Of a DNA stretch of 64,000 nucleotides, positions 33,638 to 41,256 are shown in pieces. Made by a program: the position numbers and the translations under genes. The DNA lies in contig NZ_KB892068.1 of assembly GCF_000373645.1 (NCBI RefSeq), forward strand, positions 149,369-213,368, read 5' to 3'. Origin of the DNA: Streptomyces sp. ATexAB-D23. Its GTDB lineage: Bacteria; Actinomycetota; Actinomycetes; Streptomycetales; Streptomycetaceae. Position 1 is the first letter of the stretch. Every line of letters starts with the position of its first letter. The notes beneath the pieces are model-generated. The model searched no databases and was not told where the DNA came from. It saw nothing but the letters and a program-made list of their open reading frames with translations.

Positions 33638-34222
33638 TCACCGCATCAGGGTCTCGACCAGGGTTTCCTGGAGGGCGCCGAGCCAGAGGTAGGCCATGAC
33701 CATGGGCTTGCGGGGGTCGCTGTCGGGGAGCCGGTACAGCGAGCCCTCGTCGCCCTCGTCCTCGTCGGAGACCTCCAGGCGGGTGCCGATGGTGAGGCGG
33801 AGGTCGTTGAGGGAGCCGAGCCAGTTGCGGCACTCGTCGGCGGTGAGGGTGAGCACGGCGGCCTTGTCCCCGGCGGGCGTGAGCGCGTCCAGTGTGCGGA
33901 CGACGACGAGGGCGTCCTCGCGCTTGCGGGTGCGCAGGTCGTTCTCGGTGAACCGGCGGAACTCGGAGGAGGCGGCGCGCAGTTCGTCGTCCTCGTCGCC
34001 GTACGCCTCGGGGAAGAGGCGGGCCAGGGCCGGGTCGGCGGGCGGCTCGCTGGGGCCCTCGGTGAACAGCGCGGCGAGCGGGTCCTCGCCCTCGGCGGGC
34101 TCGTCGCCGGGGCCGATGAGTTCCAGCAGCTGGACGGCGAGGGAGCGCAGGATCGCGATCTCCACCTCGTCGAGCGCGACGGCCGCGCCGCCGCCGGGGG
34201 TGGCCTCGAAGTGGCCGGCCAT
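33638..34222 (-). CDS. DUF2017 protein
   Basis: The 194-residue soluble protein belongs to DUF2017, found in Actinobacteria next to clpS as here. It has an acidic middle (DEPAEGEDPLAALFTEGPSE) and a helical C-terminal half with RDDxR-like RRFTENDLRTRKREDALVVV and the end LGALQETLVETLMR. The close spacing after clpS (53 bp) and conserved pairing suggest a role in ClpS-linked proteolysis; this is inference only. Confidence 0.88.
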   Translation of the reverse strand: MAGHFEATPGGGAAVALDEVEIAILRSLAVQLLELIGPGDEPAEGEDPLAALFTEGPSEPPADPALARLFPEAYGDEDDELRAASSEFRRFTENDLRTRKREDALVVVRTLDALTPAGDKAAVLTLTADECRNWLGSLNDLRLTIGTRLEVSDEDEGDEGSLYRLPDSDPRKPMVMAYLWLGALQETLVETLMR

Positions 34223-34275
34223 GGGGTGTCTCCGTTGGTGGTCGGGCGGGACGGACGGGGGCGGTGCGGAGCGGG

Positions 34276-34581
34276 TCAGTTGCGGTCCTGGGTGAGCGTG
34301 GCCCACAGTCCGTAGCCGTGCATGGCCTGGACGTCGCGCTCCATCTCCTCGCGGCTGCCGCTGGAGACGACGGCGCGGCCCTTCTGGTGGACGTCGAGCA
34401 TCAACTTGTGCGCCTTGTCCTTGGAGTAGCCGAAGTAGGCCTGGAAGACATAGGTCACGTAGCTCATGAGGTTGACCGGGTCGTTGTGGACCAGCGTCAC
34501 CCAGGGGACGTCGGGCTCGGGGACGACGAGGTTCTCCTCGGCCGATTCGGGACGTTCGATCTCTACGGGGGCGACACTCAC
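34276..34581 (-). CDS. clpS: ATP-dependent Clp protease adaptor ClpS
   Basis: The 101-residue adaptor binds N-degron residues and delivers substrates to ClpA/ClpC-ClpP. The core pattern VTLVHNDPVNLMSYVTYVFQ and AHKLMLDVHQKGRAVVSSGS is complete, including the Asn-Asp pair and His of the N-degron pocket. The GTG start lies near a weak GGGGTAG site. Upstream is the divergent pncB gene; downstream is the DUF2017 gene, the usual actinobacterial pair. Confidence 0.95.
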   Translation of the reverse strand: MSVAPVEIERPESAEENLVVPEPDVPWVTLVHNDPVNLMSYVTYVFQAYFGYSKDKAHKLMLDVHQKGRAVVSSGSREEMERDVQAMHGYGLWATLTQDRN

Positions 34582-34657
34582 CTACCCCATGCTGCCACTC
34601 GCAGTGGCCCATCGCACAAACGGCCCCCGCGCCGCGCCCGGCCCCGGACCCCCATCT

Positions 34658-34685
34658 CGTCACTTTGACGAAATAGGGGTAGCAT
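34658..34685 (+). promoter_or_regulatory. promoter/operator-like element of pncB
   Basis: CGTCA-CTT-TGACG is a short perfect palindrome at 34658-34670, followed by a -10-like TAGCAT at 34680-34685 that ends 7 nt before the pncB ATG. There is no Shine-Dalgarno sequence, so the transcript could be leaderless and controlled by a regulator at the palindrome. Confidence 0.5.
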
Positions 34686-34692
34686 CCCCGGC

Positions 34693-36021
34693 ATGAACTC
34701 TGCGGACCTTGGGCGACGGGTCGGTGTGCCGTCGACAGCTCTCTTCACCGACCAGTACGAGCTCACGATGGTGCAGGCCGCGCTGAAGGCCGGCACCGCC
34801 GACCGGCGCTCGGTCTTCGAGGCATTCACCCGCCGGCTGCCCGAGGGGCGGCGCTACGGCGTCGTCGCGGGCACCGGGCGGGTCCTGGACGCGGTGGAGA
34901 ACTTCCACTTCGAGGACGAGATGCTCGGCTTCCTGCGCGACCAGGACGTCGTCGACGGGCCGACCCTGGACTACCTGGCCGACTACCGCTTCAGCGGCGA
35001 CATCTGGGGCTACCCGGAGGGCGAGGTGTACTTCCCGGGCTCGCCGGTCCTGCGGGTCGAGGGCTCCTTCGCCGAGTGCGTGCTGCTGGAGACGGTGATC
35101 CTCTCGATCCTCAACCACGACTCGGCCATCGCCGCCGCGGCCTCCCGGATGTCGGCGGCCGCGGGCGGGCGCGGGCTGATCGAGATGGGCGCGCGGCGCA
35201 CCCACGAGCTGTCGGCGGTGGCCTCGTCCCGGGCGGCGTACATCGGCGGCTTCGACACCACGTCCGACCTGGCCGCCGGCTTCCGCTACAACATCCCGAC
35301 GGTCGGGACGAGCGCCCACGCCTTCACCCTGCTGCACGACTCCGAGCGCGACGCGTTCCGCGCCCAGGTCGACTCGCTGGGGCGCGGCACGACGCTGCTG
35401 GTGGACACGTACGACGTGACGGAGGCGGTGCGTACGGCGGTCGAGATCGCCGGGCCGGAGCTGGGGGCGGTACGGATCGACTCCGGCGACCTGCTGCTGG
35501 TGGCCCACCGGGTGCGCCAGCAGCTGGACGAGCTGGGTGCCACGGAGACGAAGATCGTGGTCACCTCGGACCTGGACGAGTACGCCATCGCCTCGCTGGC
35601 GGCGGCGCCGGTGGACGCGTACGGGGTGGGCACCCAGCTGGTGACCGGCAGTGGGCACCCCACGTGCTCGATGGTCTACAAGCTGGTCGCCCGCGCGGCC
35701 TCGGCCGATCCGGCGGACGAGCTGCGGCCGGTGGCGAAGAAGTCGATGGGCTCGAAGTCCTCGAAGGGCGGCCGCAAGTGGGCGGCACGCCGGCTGGACG
35801 AGGAGGGCGTGGCCGAGGCCGAGGTGATCGGCACCGGACCGGTCCCCGACGAGCTGGCCGGGCAGCAGCTGCTGGTGGAGCTGGTCAAGGGCGGCGAGGT
35901 GGTCGCGCGTGAGCCGCTGGACGAGGCACGGGAGCGGCACATCGCGGCACGGGCGGGGCTGCCGATGTCGGCGATGCAGCTGTCCCGGGGGGAGCCGGTG
36001 CTGCCCACGGAGTACGTGTGA
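34693..36021 (+). CDS. pncB: nicotinate phosphoribosyltransferase
   Basis: The 442-residue enzyme converts nicotinate and PRPP to nicotinate mononucleotide in NAD salvage. Family blocks include LFTDQYELTMVQAALKAG, FEAFTRRLPEGRRYGVVAGT, GARRTHELSAVASSRAAYIG, GTSAHAFTLLHD, VRIDSGDL and GVGTQLVTG. The ATG has no ribosome site, in line with a leaderless start. pncA follows 340 bp later on the same strand with its own promoter, completing nicotinamide to NaMN conversion. Confidence 0.95.
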   Translation: MNSADLGRRVGVPSTALFTDQYELTMVQAALKAGTADRRSVFEAFTRRLPEGRRYGVVAGTGRVLDAVENFHFEDEMLGFLRDQDVVDGPTLDYLADYRFSGDIWGYPEGEVYFPGSPVLRVEGSFAECVLLETVILSILNHDSAIAAAASRMSAAAGGRGLIEMGARRTHELSAVASSRAAYIGGFDTTSDLAAGFRYNIPTVGTSAHAFTLLHDSERDAFRAQVDSLGRGTTLLVDTYDVTEAVRTAVEIAGPELGAVRIDSGDLLLVAHRVRQQLDELGATETKIVVTSDLDEYAIASLAAAPVDAYGVGTQLVTGSGHPTCSMVYKLVARAASADPADELRPVAKKSMGSKSSKGGRKWAARRLDEEGVAEAEVIGTGPVPDELAGQQLLVELVKGGEVVAREPLDEARERHIAARAGLPMSAMQLSRGEPVLPTEYV

Positions 36022-36038
36022 GGGCGGCGCGGGGCGGT

Positions 36039-36140
36039 GTGCCGGGGGCCGGCGCGGTGTGCCGGGGGCCGGGTGCGGCGTGCCGGGGGCCGGGTGCGGC
36101 GTGCCGTCGCCCGGGTGCGGCGTGCCGTCGCCCGGGTGCG
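36039..36140. repeat. five tandem copies of a ~21-bp GC-rich unit after pncB
   Basis: Copies begin at 36039, 36059, 36080, 36101 and 36122 and share GTGCCG(GGGG/TCGC)CCGGGTGCGG, with the first one shorter. They start 18 bp after the pncB stop. A 21-bp unit could code in frame, but no gene with a start codon or ribosome site supports that reading. Confidence 0.85.
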
Positions 36141-36156
36141 TCCGGATGGCCGCTCT

Positions 36157-36265
36157 GTCCTCAATCGCCGGACGGGCTCGAATGTGCGCGGCCCGGCCCG
36201 GTTTGCGCGGCCGGCTTGATTTTGTGCGGCCCGGACCGGTTTGGTGCGGGCGGGCCCGAATTTTC
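36157..36265. repeat. dispersed Streptomyces intergenic repeat remnants
   Basis: CCTCAATCGCCGGACGGGCT resembles an element I recall from many Streptomyces intergenic regions. Two related copies follow: GGGCTCGAATGTGCGCGGCC and CGGCTTGATTTTGTGCGGCC, each followed by a CCGG(C/A)CCGGTTT-like stretch. No gene is present here. Confidence 0.55.
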
Positions 36266-36268
36266 CCC

Positions 36269-36302
36269 GGGCGCTTGATTGCGGCGCCCGAATCCCTAGG
36301 CT
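36269..36302 (+). promoter_or_regulatory. HrdB-type promoter of pncA with overlapping palindrome
   Basis: TTGATT (36275-36280) and TAGGCT (36297-36302) have a 16-bp spacer and match the vegetative consensus well. GGGCGC (36269-36274) and GCGCCC (36284-36289) flank the -35 as an inverted repeat, which could be a repressor site. The ATG is 58 bp beyond the -10. Confidence 0.7.
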
Positions 36303-36360
36303 CAAGCCACCCCCGTCACCTCGTGACCACCGCTCGCTCCCCCACCGAAGGACACCCAGC

Positions 36361-36945
36361 ATGCACCGCGCCTTGATCGTCGTGGACGTTCAGAACGACT
36401 TCTGTGAGGGCGGGAGCCTCGCCGTGGCGGGGGGTGCCGATGTCGCCGCCGCCATCACGGACCTGATCGGCCAGAGCCGGCCCGGCTACCGCTACGTGGT
36501 GGCCACCCGGGACCACCACATCGACCCCGGTGACCACTTCTCGTCGGAGCCGGACTTCGAGCGCTCCTGGCCGCCGCACTGCGTCGCCGGTACGGAGGGC
36601 GTGGGCTTCCACCCCAATTTCGCCCCGGCGGTCGCCTCGGGGGCGATCGACTCGGTCTTCGACAAGGGCGCGCACGCGGCCGCGTACAGCGGTTTCGAGG
36701 GGCTGGACGAGAACGGCACGGGGCTCGCCGCCTGGCTGCGCGAGCGGGAGGTCCGCGAGGTCGACGTGGTCGGCATCGCGACCGACCACTGTGTGCGGGC
36801 CACCGCGCTGGACGCCGTCCGTGAGGGCTTCGCCACGCGGGTGCTGCTCGGCCTGACCGCGGGCGTCGCCGAGGCGACGACGGACCGGGCGCTGGACGAG
36901 ATGCGCGGCGCGGGCGTGGCGCTGACCGGCGAGCCGGTGGTCTGA
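36361..36945 (+). CDS. pncA: nicotinamidase
   Basis: The 194-residue isochorismatase-fold enzyme hydrolyses nicotinamide to nicotinate. Catalytic Asp9 is in ALIVVDVQNDFCEGG, metal-binding residues are in TRDHHIDPGDHF, Lys lies in VFDKGAH, and the nucleophile Cys144 is in GIATDHCVRATALDA. GAAGGA lies 8 nt before the ATG. Its product feeds PncB encoded upstream. Confidence 0.96.
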   Translation: MHRALIVVDVQNDFCEGGSLAVAGGADVAAAITDLIGQSRPGYRYVVATRDHHIDPGDHFSSEPDFERSWPPHCVAGTEGVGFHPNFAPAVASGAIDSVFDKGAHAAAYSGFEGLDENGTGLAAWLREREVREVDVVGIATDHCVRATALDAVREGFATRVLLGLTAGVAEATTDRALDEMRGAGVALTGEPVV

Positions 36946-36970
36946 GCGGCCGCGGGGCCCTCGGCCCTGT

Positions 36971-37009
36971 CCGGGTCCCCGGCGGGCGACAGCCCCGCCG
37001 GGGGCCCGG
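36971..37009. terminator. bidirectional hairpin after pncA
   Basis: CCGGGTCCCCGGCGGG pairs with CCCCGCCGGGGGCCCGG across a CGACAG loop. It lies between the stops of the convergent pncA and the 110-residue unknown gene. Confidence 0.8.
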
Positions 37010-37019
37010 GAAGGCCCTC

Positions 37020-37352
37020 TCAGCCCTGTCCGGCCGCCACGGCGGGCCGCAGGAGGGCGCGGATGGGGTGCCAGAGCTCCTGGGCCCGCTCCGGTCTCGC
37101 GCGCCACAGGAGGCCGTCCGGGTGGTGCAGGACGGCGGTGATCTCGTCCGGGGTGGGCGGCTCGGCGTTGCCGCGCAGGTAGACGGCGCGCAAACCCAGG
37201 TTGCGGAGCCTGGTCAGGGCCCGCGCCCGGTTGCCCGCGTGCACCAGGACGCGGACCGGGGTGCCCCCCGCCGCGCACTCCGCCGGTCTCGGCAGGGTGA
37301 TCGCGACGACCACACTGCCGTTCGGCAACTTGCTGAATCCTCCGCCTGCCAT
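37020..37352 (-). CDS. small soluble protein of unknown function
   Basis: The 110-residue protein starts MAGGGFSKLPNGSVVVAITL and contains a basic middle (NRARALTRLRNLGLRAVYLR) and an EITAVLHHPDGLLWRARP segment. It has no membrane helix or signal. The ATG at this position has GGAAG close upstream; a longer frame would add 21 residues of atypical composition. It is convergent with pncA. I do not recognise the family, though the composition and codon bias look like a real gene. Confidence 0.65.
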   Translation of the reverse strand: MAGGGFSKLPNGSVVVAITLPRPAECAAGGTPVRVLVHAGNRARALTRLRNLGLRAVYLRGNAEPPTPDEITAVLHHPDGLLWRARPERAQELWHPIRALLRPAVAAGQG

Positions 37353-37415
37353 ACTTCCGCGCTCCCCCGTGAGACATCGTGTCAATAAGAAAGTGAACAA
37401 GAGGCACCTAAACAC

Positions 37416-37451
37416 GATCGGCCGCCGCCCGCTAGGGGGCGACGGCCGATC
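37416..37451 (-). terminator. terminator after the M6 protease gene
   Basis: GATCGGCCGCCGCCC and GGGGCGACGGCCGATC form a long stem with one mismatch and a short loop, about 26 nt past the protease stop on the minus strand. AT-rich sequence (GTTTAGG) follows. Confidence 0.85.
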
Positions 37452-37477
37452 ATGCTGTGACCTGCGGTGATGCCGGT

Positions 37478-39874
37478 TTACTTGGTCGAGGACCCGACCT
37501 GGACGGTCATCGTGGAGCCGTCGAGCGGCTCGCTGATGATCGTGATCTTGGTGTTGGTGTCAGGAACCTTCACGCTTCCGGTCGGGTTCTCCTTGTACCA
37601 GTAGGTGCCCTTGCGGTCGTCGAAGGCCGGCACGCCGAGCTGCGGCTTGATCTTCGTGGCCACGTCGGCGTTGTGCAGCGTGAAGCCGTCCGTCGGGTAC
37701 CAGCTGAACGGCGCGTCGAAGGGCTGGATCTTGTTGCGGATGATCGTGCCGTTCGACCACGTCAGCGGCTTCGCGTGCGCGTCGACCGGCAGGATCAGGC
37801 CCTGGCCCGGGTGCTGCGAGACGTTGTTGTTCGTCTGCGAGGTGTCCCACAGCCAGATGAGCAGACCGTTCTGGTACGGGAAGTGCTCGACCCAGTCCGG
37901 ACGGGTCGTGGAGAAGCCGAAGTTGTACGGGCCGACCTTGAGGGTCTCGTCGTAGCTGACGTACTGACGGTTCTCCGCGATGTAGTACTGCGGGTAGTCC
38001 TTGGTGAACGACTTGCCGACCCGCGAGAAGCCGTCGCTGGTCCAGCCGTTGTCGTCGCCCTCGGCGTCGTCGCTGAAGAGCGTGGCGCCGTCGGCGGTGA
38101 CCGAGATGGTGTCGGCCGCGAAGCCCACGCCGCCCGCGCCGCCGTCGGTGGCGTAGCGGAAGCGGATGTCGATCTTCTTGCCCGCGTAGGCGTTCAGCGG
38201 GTACGAGAGCTTCTGGTACTTGCCGGAGACGTCGGTCAGGGCCGGCTTGTCACTGGCGTCGCGCGGGATGGCCTTGCCGTCGGCGGTGCCGTCGATCGCG
38301 GTCCAGCTGCTGCCGCCGTTCGTGGACACCTCGGTGTAGAGGTAGTCGTAGTCGGCCTCGATGTCCCACCAGCCCTGGAGGTCCAGGGACGCCTCGGTCT
38401 TGCCGGTCAGGTCGACCGGGCGGGACAGCGTGTTGCTGAGGTTGTCGCCCATATCGCTCCACCACTGCTTGGCGCCCTCGGCGGGCGTCGTGACCGGGGT
38501 GGTGACGGGCTTGGCGGGCAGCGTGACGACGAGCGCCTGCTTGTCCTTGGTGTTGTACTCGGAGACGCCCAGCTTGTGGGTCGACTTCGTCGCGGCCTTC
38601 GCCTCGGCGTAGTCGAGCCAGCCCAGCTGGAGCTTGTCCCAGGCGGTCATGTCACCGGGCATGTCCCCGATGCTGTCCTTGCCGGTGCCGAGCCAGGAGC
38701 CCGCCGACATCAGGGACCAGAAACCGACCGAGTTCTCGGCGGCGTTGGTGGTGTCGTAGAGGTCCGGGAGACCGAGGTCGTGGCCGTACTCGTGGGCGAA
38801 GACGCCCAGGCCGCCGTTCTCGGGCTGCGCGGTGTAGTCGCCGACCCAGATGCCGGTGTCGCCGATCTCGGTGCCGCCGGCCTTGTTCTCGGCCGGGCCC
38901 GTGGCGCCGACGTTGGTGCCGTACGCGTACCAGCGGTGCGCCCAGATGGCGTCGGTGCCCTGGGCACCGCCGCCGGCGGACTCGTCCTCACCCGCGTGCA
39001 CGATCTGGAAGTGGTCGATGTAGCCGTCGGGCTCGTTGAAGTCGCCGTCGTTGTCGTAGTCGTACCGGTCCCACTGGTCGTACTGGGCGAGGTCCGCCTT
39101 GATCTGCTCGGCGGTACGGCCCTTGGCCTTCTGGTCGGCGGCCCAGGCGTTCACGCCGTCCTTGATCATGTCCCAGGCGTTGGAGCAGTTGGTCGAACCG
39201 CAGAAGTTCGAGCCGTAACGCGCCTCGTTGTACGGGACCTTGACCCAGTCGGAGACCTCGCCGTCGACCGAGTAGCGGCCGGAGGAGGTCTTCTCGTAGT
39301 ACGTCTTGAGGGAGTTCTTGCCCGCGCCCTCGCCGAAGTACAGGTCCTGGAAGTGAGCCTGGTTGTAATCGGCCTGCCAGGCGGTGCTGTTGTCCTTCTT
39401 GGGGTCCGGCTCGGCTATCTCGTTGTGCGCCGGTCCGGGCGTGCCGCCGTACTTCTTGACGGGGGGCTTGGGGCCCTCGCCGTCCGGGTCGTACATGGTC
39501 GTGTCGTCGACCTGGTCGCCGAACTCCACCAGAATGGTGAAGATCTTGTCGGTCTTCTCACGGCCGAGTTCGACGTACTTGTTGTCGTCGAGCTTGACGA
39601 CGTTGGAGCCGCCGCGCGGCGACACCTTCTTGTCGCCGGATATGACCTGTTCCAGAGCGGCCTGACGCTGGGCGTCCTGCTGCTTGCTGAACGGGCCCTC
39701 CAGGTTATGTGCGTTGCCCTCGGCCGACCCCGGATCCCGGCGTTCGATGGAGGCGGGGGCGCCTGACGCCTGGTCATCGGCCTGAGCGGTGGCAAAGGCG
39801 GATGCGGTGGCGGCGGTCGCGGCCATGGCCACGACAACCGCTCCGGTGCGAAGCGCCCGTCTCTTAATGATCAC
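37478..39874 (-). CDS. secreted immune-inhibitor-A-like metalloprotease (family M6)
   Basis: The 798-residue preproenzyme has a signal peptide (RRALRTGAVVVAMAATAATA, cleavage near AFATA), a propeptide with GNAHNLEGPFSKQQDAQRQA, and the M6 catalytic domain. The zinc motif is FAHEYGHDLGLPDLYD. C-terminal to it are jelly-roll-like regions (LDLQGWWDIEADYDYLYTEV, MAM-like) and a final FDAPFSWYPTDGFTLHN repeat seen in InhA proteases. Such enzymes degrade host or environmental proteins outside the cell. GGAGGA lies about 9 nt before the GTG start. It is a single-gene unit. Confidence 0.94.
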   Translation of the reverse strand: MIIKRRALRTGAVVVAMAATAATASAFATAQADDQASGAPASIERRDPGSAEGNAHNLEGPFSKQQDAQRQAALEQVISGDKKVSPRGGSNVVKLDDNKYVELGREKTDKIFTILVEFGDQVDDTTMYDPDGEGPKPPVKKYGGTPGPAHNEIAEPDPKKDNSTAWQADYNQAHFQDLYFGEGAGKNSLKTYYEKTSSGRYSVDGEVSDWVKVPYNEARYGSNFCGSTNCSNAWDMIKDGVNAWAADQKAKGRTAEQIKADLAQYDQWDRYDYDNDGDFNEPDGYIDHFQIVHAGEDESAGGGAQGTDAIWAHRWYAYGTNVGATGPAENKAGGTEIGDTGIWVGDYTAQPENGGLGVFAHEYGHDLGLPDLYDTTNAAENSVGFWSLMSAGSWLGTGKDSIGDMPGDMTAWDKLQLGWLDYAEAKAATKSTHKLGVSEYNTKDKQALVVTLPAKPVTTPVTTPAEGAKQWWSDMGDNLSNTLSRPVDLTGKTEASLDLQGWWDIEADYDYLYTEVSTNGGSSWTAIDGTADGKAIPRDASDKPALTDVSGKYQKLSYPLNAYAGKKIDIRFRYATDGGAGGVGFAADTISVTADGATLFSDDAEGDDNGWTSDGFSRVGKSFTKDYPQYYIAENRQYVSYDETLKVGPYNFGFSTTRPDWVEHFPYQNGLLIWLWDTSQTNNNVSQHPGQGLILPVDAHAKPLTWSNGTIIRNKIQPFDAPFSWYPTDGFTLHNADVATKIKPQLGVPAFDDRKGTYWYKENPTGSVKVPDTNTKITIISEPLDGSTMTVQVGSSTK

Positions 39875-39990
39875 GTGATGCAGTCCTCCCCGGCGCCCGC
39901 GGCGTCGGCCCGGGAGTGTGGAGAGGCCGCGCGCGGAAACGCGTCACAAGTGACGCCATTCGACCGGAGTTACGGGAGAAAAGACAGACC

Positions 39991-40024
39991 TTGACTTGAA
40001 CAGAGCAAGTGCACTATGCAGGAG
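39991..40024 (+). promoter_or_regulatory. promoter-like element with inverted repeat in the 370-bp gap
   Basis: TTGACT (39991-39996) is followed after 18 bp by TATGCA, a partial -10. ACTTG and CAAGT (39994-40010) form an inverted repeat over the spacer start. It points to the small gene at 40245 or to an unannotated short RNA. The rest of the 370-bp gap shows no gene apart from the iron-box-like site. Confidence 0.35.
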
Positions 40025-40131
40025 CACTGTTCCGGTATCCGGACGAAGCGTTCGCGACCCACCGGCGCGTCAGACCTCGTCGCGGGAGCGCGAGATGACT
40101 CCGTGCGCCCCCCATGCACCGGCACTGTGGG

Positions 40132-40150
40132 TTAGGTTACGCTTACTAGC
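40132..40150. promoter_or_regulatory. iron-box-like site (DmdR/DtxR type)
   Basis: TTAGGTTACGCTTACTAGC matches the DtxR-family box TTAGGTTAGGCTNACCTAA at about 14 of 19 positions, with the left half intact. It lies about 95 bp before the small membrane protein gene and 260 bp from the protease start. Confidence 0.45.
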
Positions 40151-40244
40151 CGTTCCTCGCGGGCATCCACCGTCGTAGAGTCGCTTGACAGTACGACCGT
40201 GTCGAGAGATCGCCCATCCGACGCCCCGAGGACTGGAAAACGCC

Positions 40245-40523
40245 ATGCCGCGTCCCACTGCCGCGCAGCTCTTCTACGGTTCGGTCACCGTCGTCTTCTC
40301 GACCCTGGCCATGTTGCTGCTGTTCCAGACCAGTTCGGGCATCGGTATCGCAGCCGTCGGCACGGTCGCGCTCGCCCTCGGGCTGCTGGTGTCCGTCACC
40401 GTACCCGCGCCGGCCCGCCGGCACTCGGCGCGTCCGGCGAGGACGGACGCCCCCGTCTCCGTACGGAGCGGGATTCCCGTCGCGCGTACCGCCACGCAGC
40501 GCGAGCACTCGCTGAGGCACTGA
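40245..40523 (+). CDS. small two-helix membrane protein
   Basis: The 92-residue protein has two hydrophobic segments, LFYGSVTVVFSTLAMLLLFQ and GIGIAAVGTVALALGLLVSV, with a basic, Arg/Ala-rich cytosolic tail. The ATG was preferred over an upstream start because MPRPTAAQ begins the conserved part. It ends 7 nt from the convergent RDD gene. No function is known to me. Confidence 0.75.
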   Translation: MPRPTAAQLFYGSVTVVFSTLAMLLLFQTSSGIGIAAVGTVALALGLLVSVTVPAPARRHSARPARTDAPVSVRSGIPVARTATQREHSLRH

Positions 40524-40529
40524 GCCCGT

Positions 40530-41192
40530 TCAGTTGACGGTCACCACCACGGTCTTGGCCGCCTTGTCCTGGAGACCCTGGCGGTAGGGCTTGTCGGTGA
40601 ACATCAGCACGATGTTGATCAGCCACCACAGGCACGGGCAGCACAGCAGCGCCGGCAGCCACAGCACCACGGCCCGCAGGAACGCGGCCCCGGTGTCCGG
40701 CACCCGGCCGTCGTTGAGCATCGCGACCCGCAGTTTCAGCAGCCGCTTGCCGAGGGTGCGGCCGTCCTTGTGCGTGAAGTACGTGTCGTAGGCGACGTAG
40801 ACCACCAGGCCGATCAGCGACCAGAGCAGCTGATGCCCGCTGTAGGTCTGGGCGAAGATGTCGCCCACGTTGTCGTCGTTCCCGTTGCCGCTGGACCCCC
40901 CGACCGCGCCGCCCCAGGGCAGCGAGATCAGGTACAGCGGGATCGAGATGATCAGGAAGTCGATCAGCCGGGCCAGGATGCGCTTGCCGGGTTCCGCGAG
41001 CGGCGGCATCCCCGCCAGCGGGTCCGCCCCGCCGTACGGCCCGCCGCCCCCGTAGGGACCCGGATCGTACGGCGGCGGAGGCGGCGCGCTGTCGTAGGGC
41101 GAGCCCGAGGGCGGCGGCTGGTCCCCCGGCGGCCTCTTCCGGAACGGGTCGTCATCGGGCGGCGGACCGGACGGCGGCTGATCGTTGCTCAT
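40530..41192 (-). CDS. RDD-family membrane protein
   Basis: The 220-residue protein has a Pro/Gly/Tyr-rich cytosolic N-terminus (about 75 residues) then an RDD domain: RILARLIDFLIISIPLYLIS with the Arg-Asp pair, WSLIGLVVYVAYDTYFTHKD, GRTLGKRLLKLRVAMLNDG and a last helix. RDD proteins are small membrane proteins of unclear transport role, some linked to Na+/H+ exchange. It lies 64 bp downstream of a second RDD gene on the same strand. Confidence 0.9.
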   Translation of the reverse strand: MSNDQPPSGPPPDDDPFRKRPPGDQPPPSGSPYDSAPPPPPYDPGPYGGGGPYGGADPLAGMPPLAEPGKRILARLIDFLIISIPLYLISLPWGGAVGGSSGNGNDDNVGDIFAQTYSGHQLLWSLIGLVVYVAYDTYFTHKDGRTLGKRLLKLRVAMLNDGRVPDTGAAFLRAVVLWLPALLCCPCLWWLINIVLMFTDKPYRQGLQDKAAKTVVVTVN

Positions 41193-41256
41193 GGGGGTCA
41201 GTGCATCGCGCCGCCCGGGGCCCCGCAACGGCTCAGGTGCGTTCGGGGGACGGGGT

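Noticed and set aside
36039..36140. Small Pro/Gly-rich repeat peptide gene
   Set aside because: The 21-bp period keeps frame, but there is no start with a ribosome site and the composition is pure GC slippage.
37457..39766. 769-residue open frame antisense to the M6 protease
   Set aside because: It is low-complexity Val/Arg/Leu-rich, while the opposite strand encodes a signal peptide and zinc motif.
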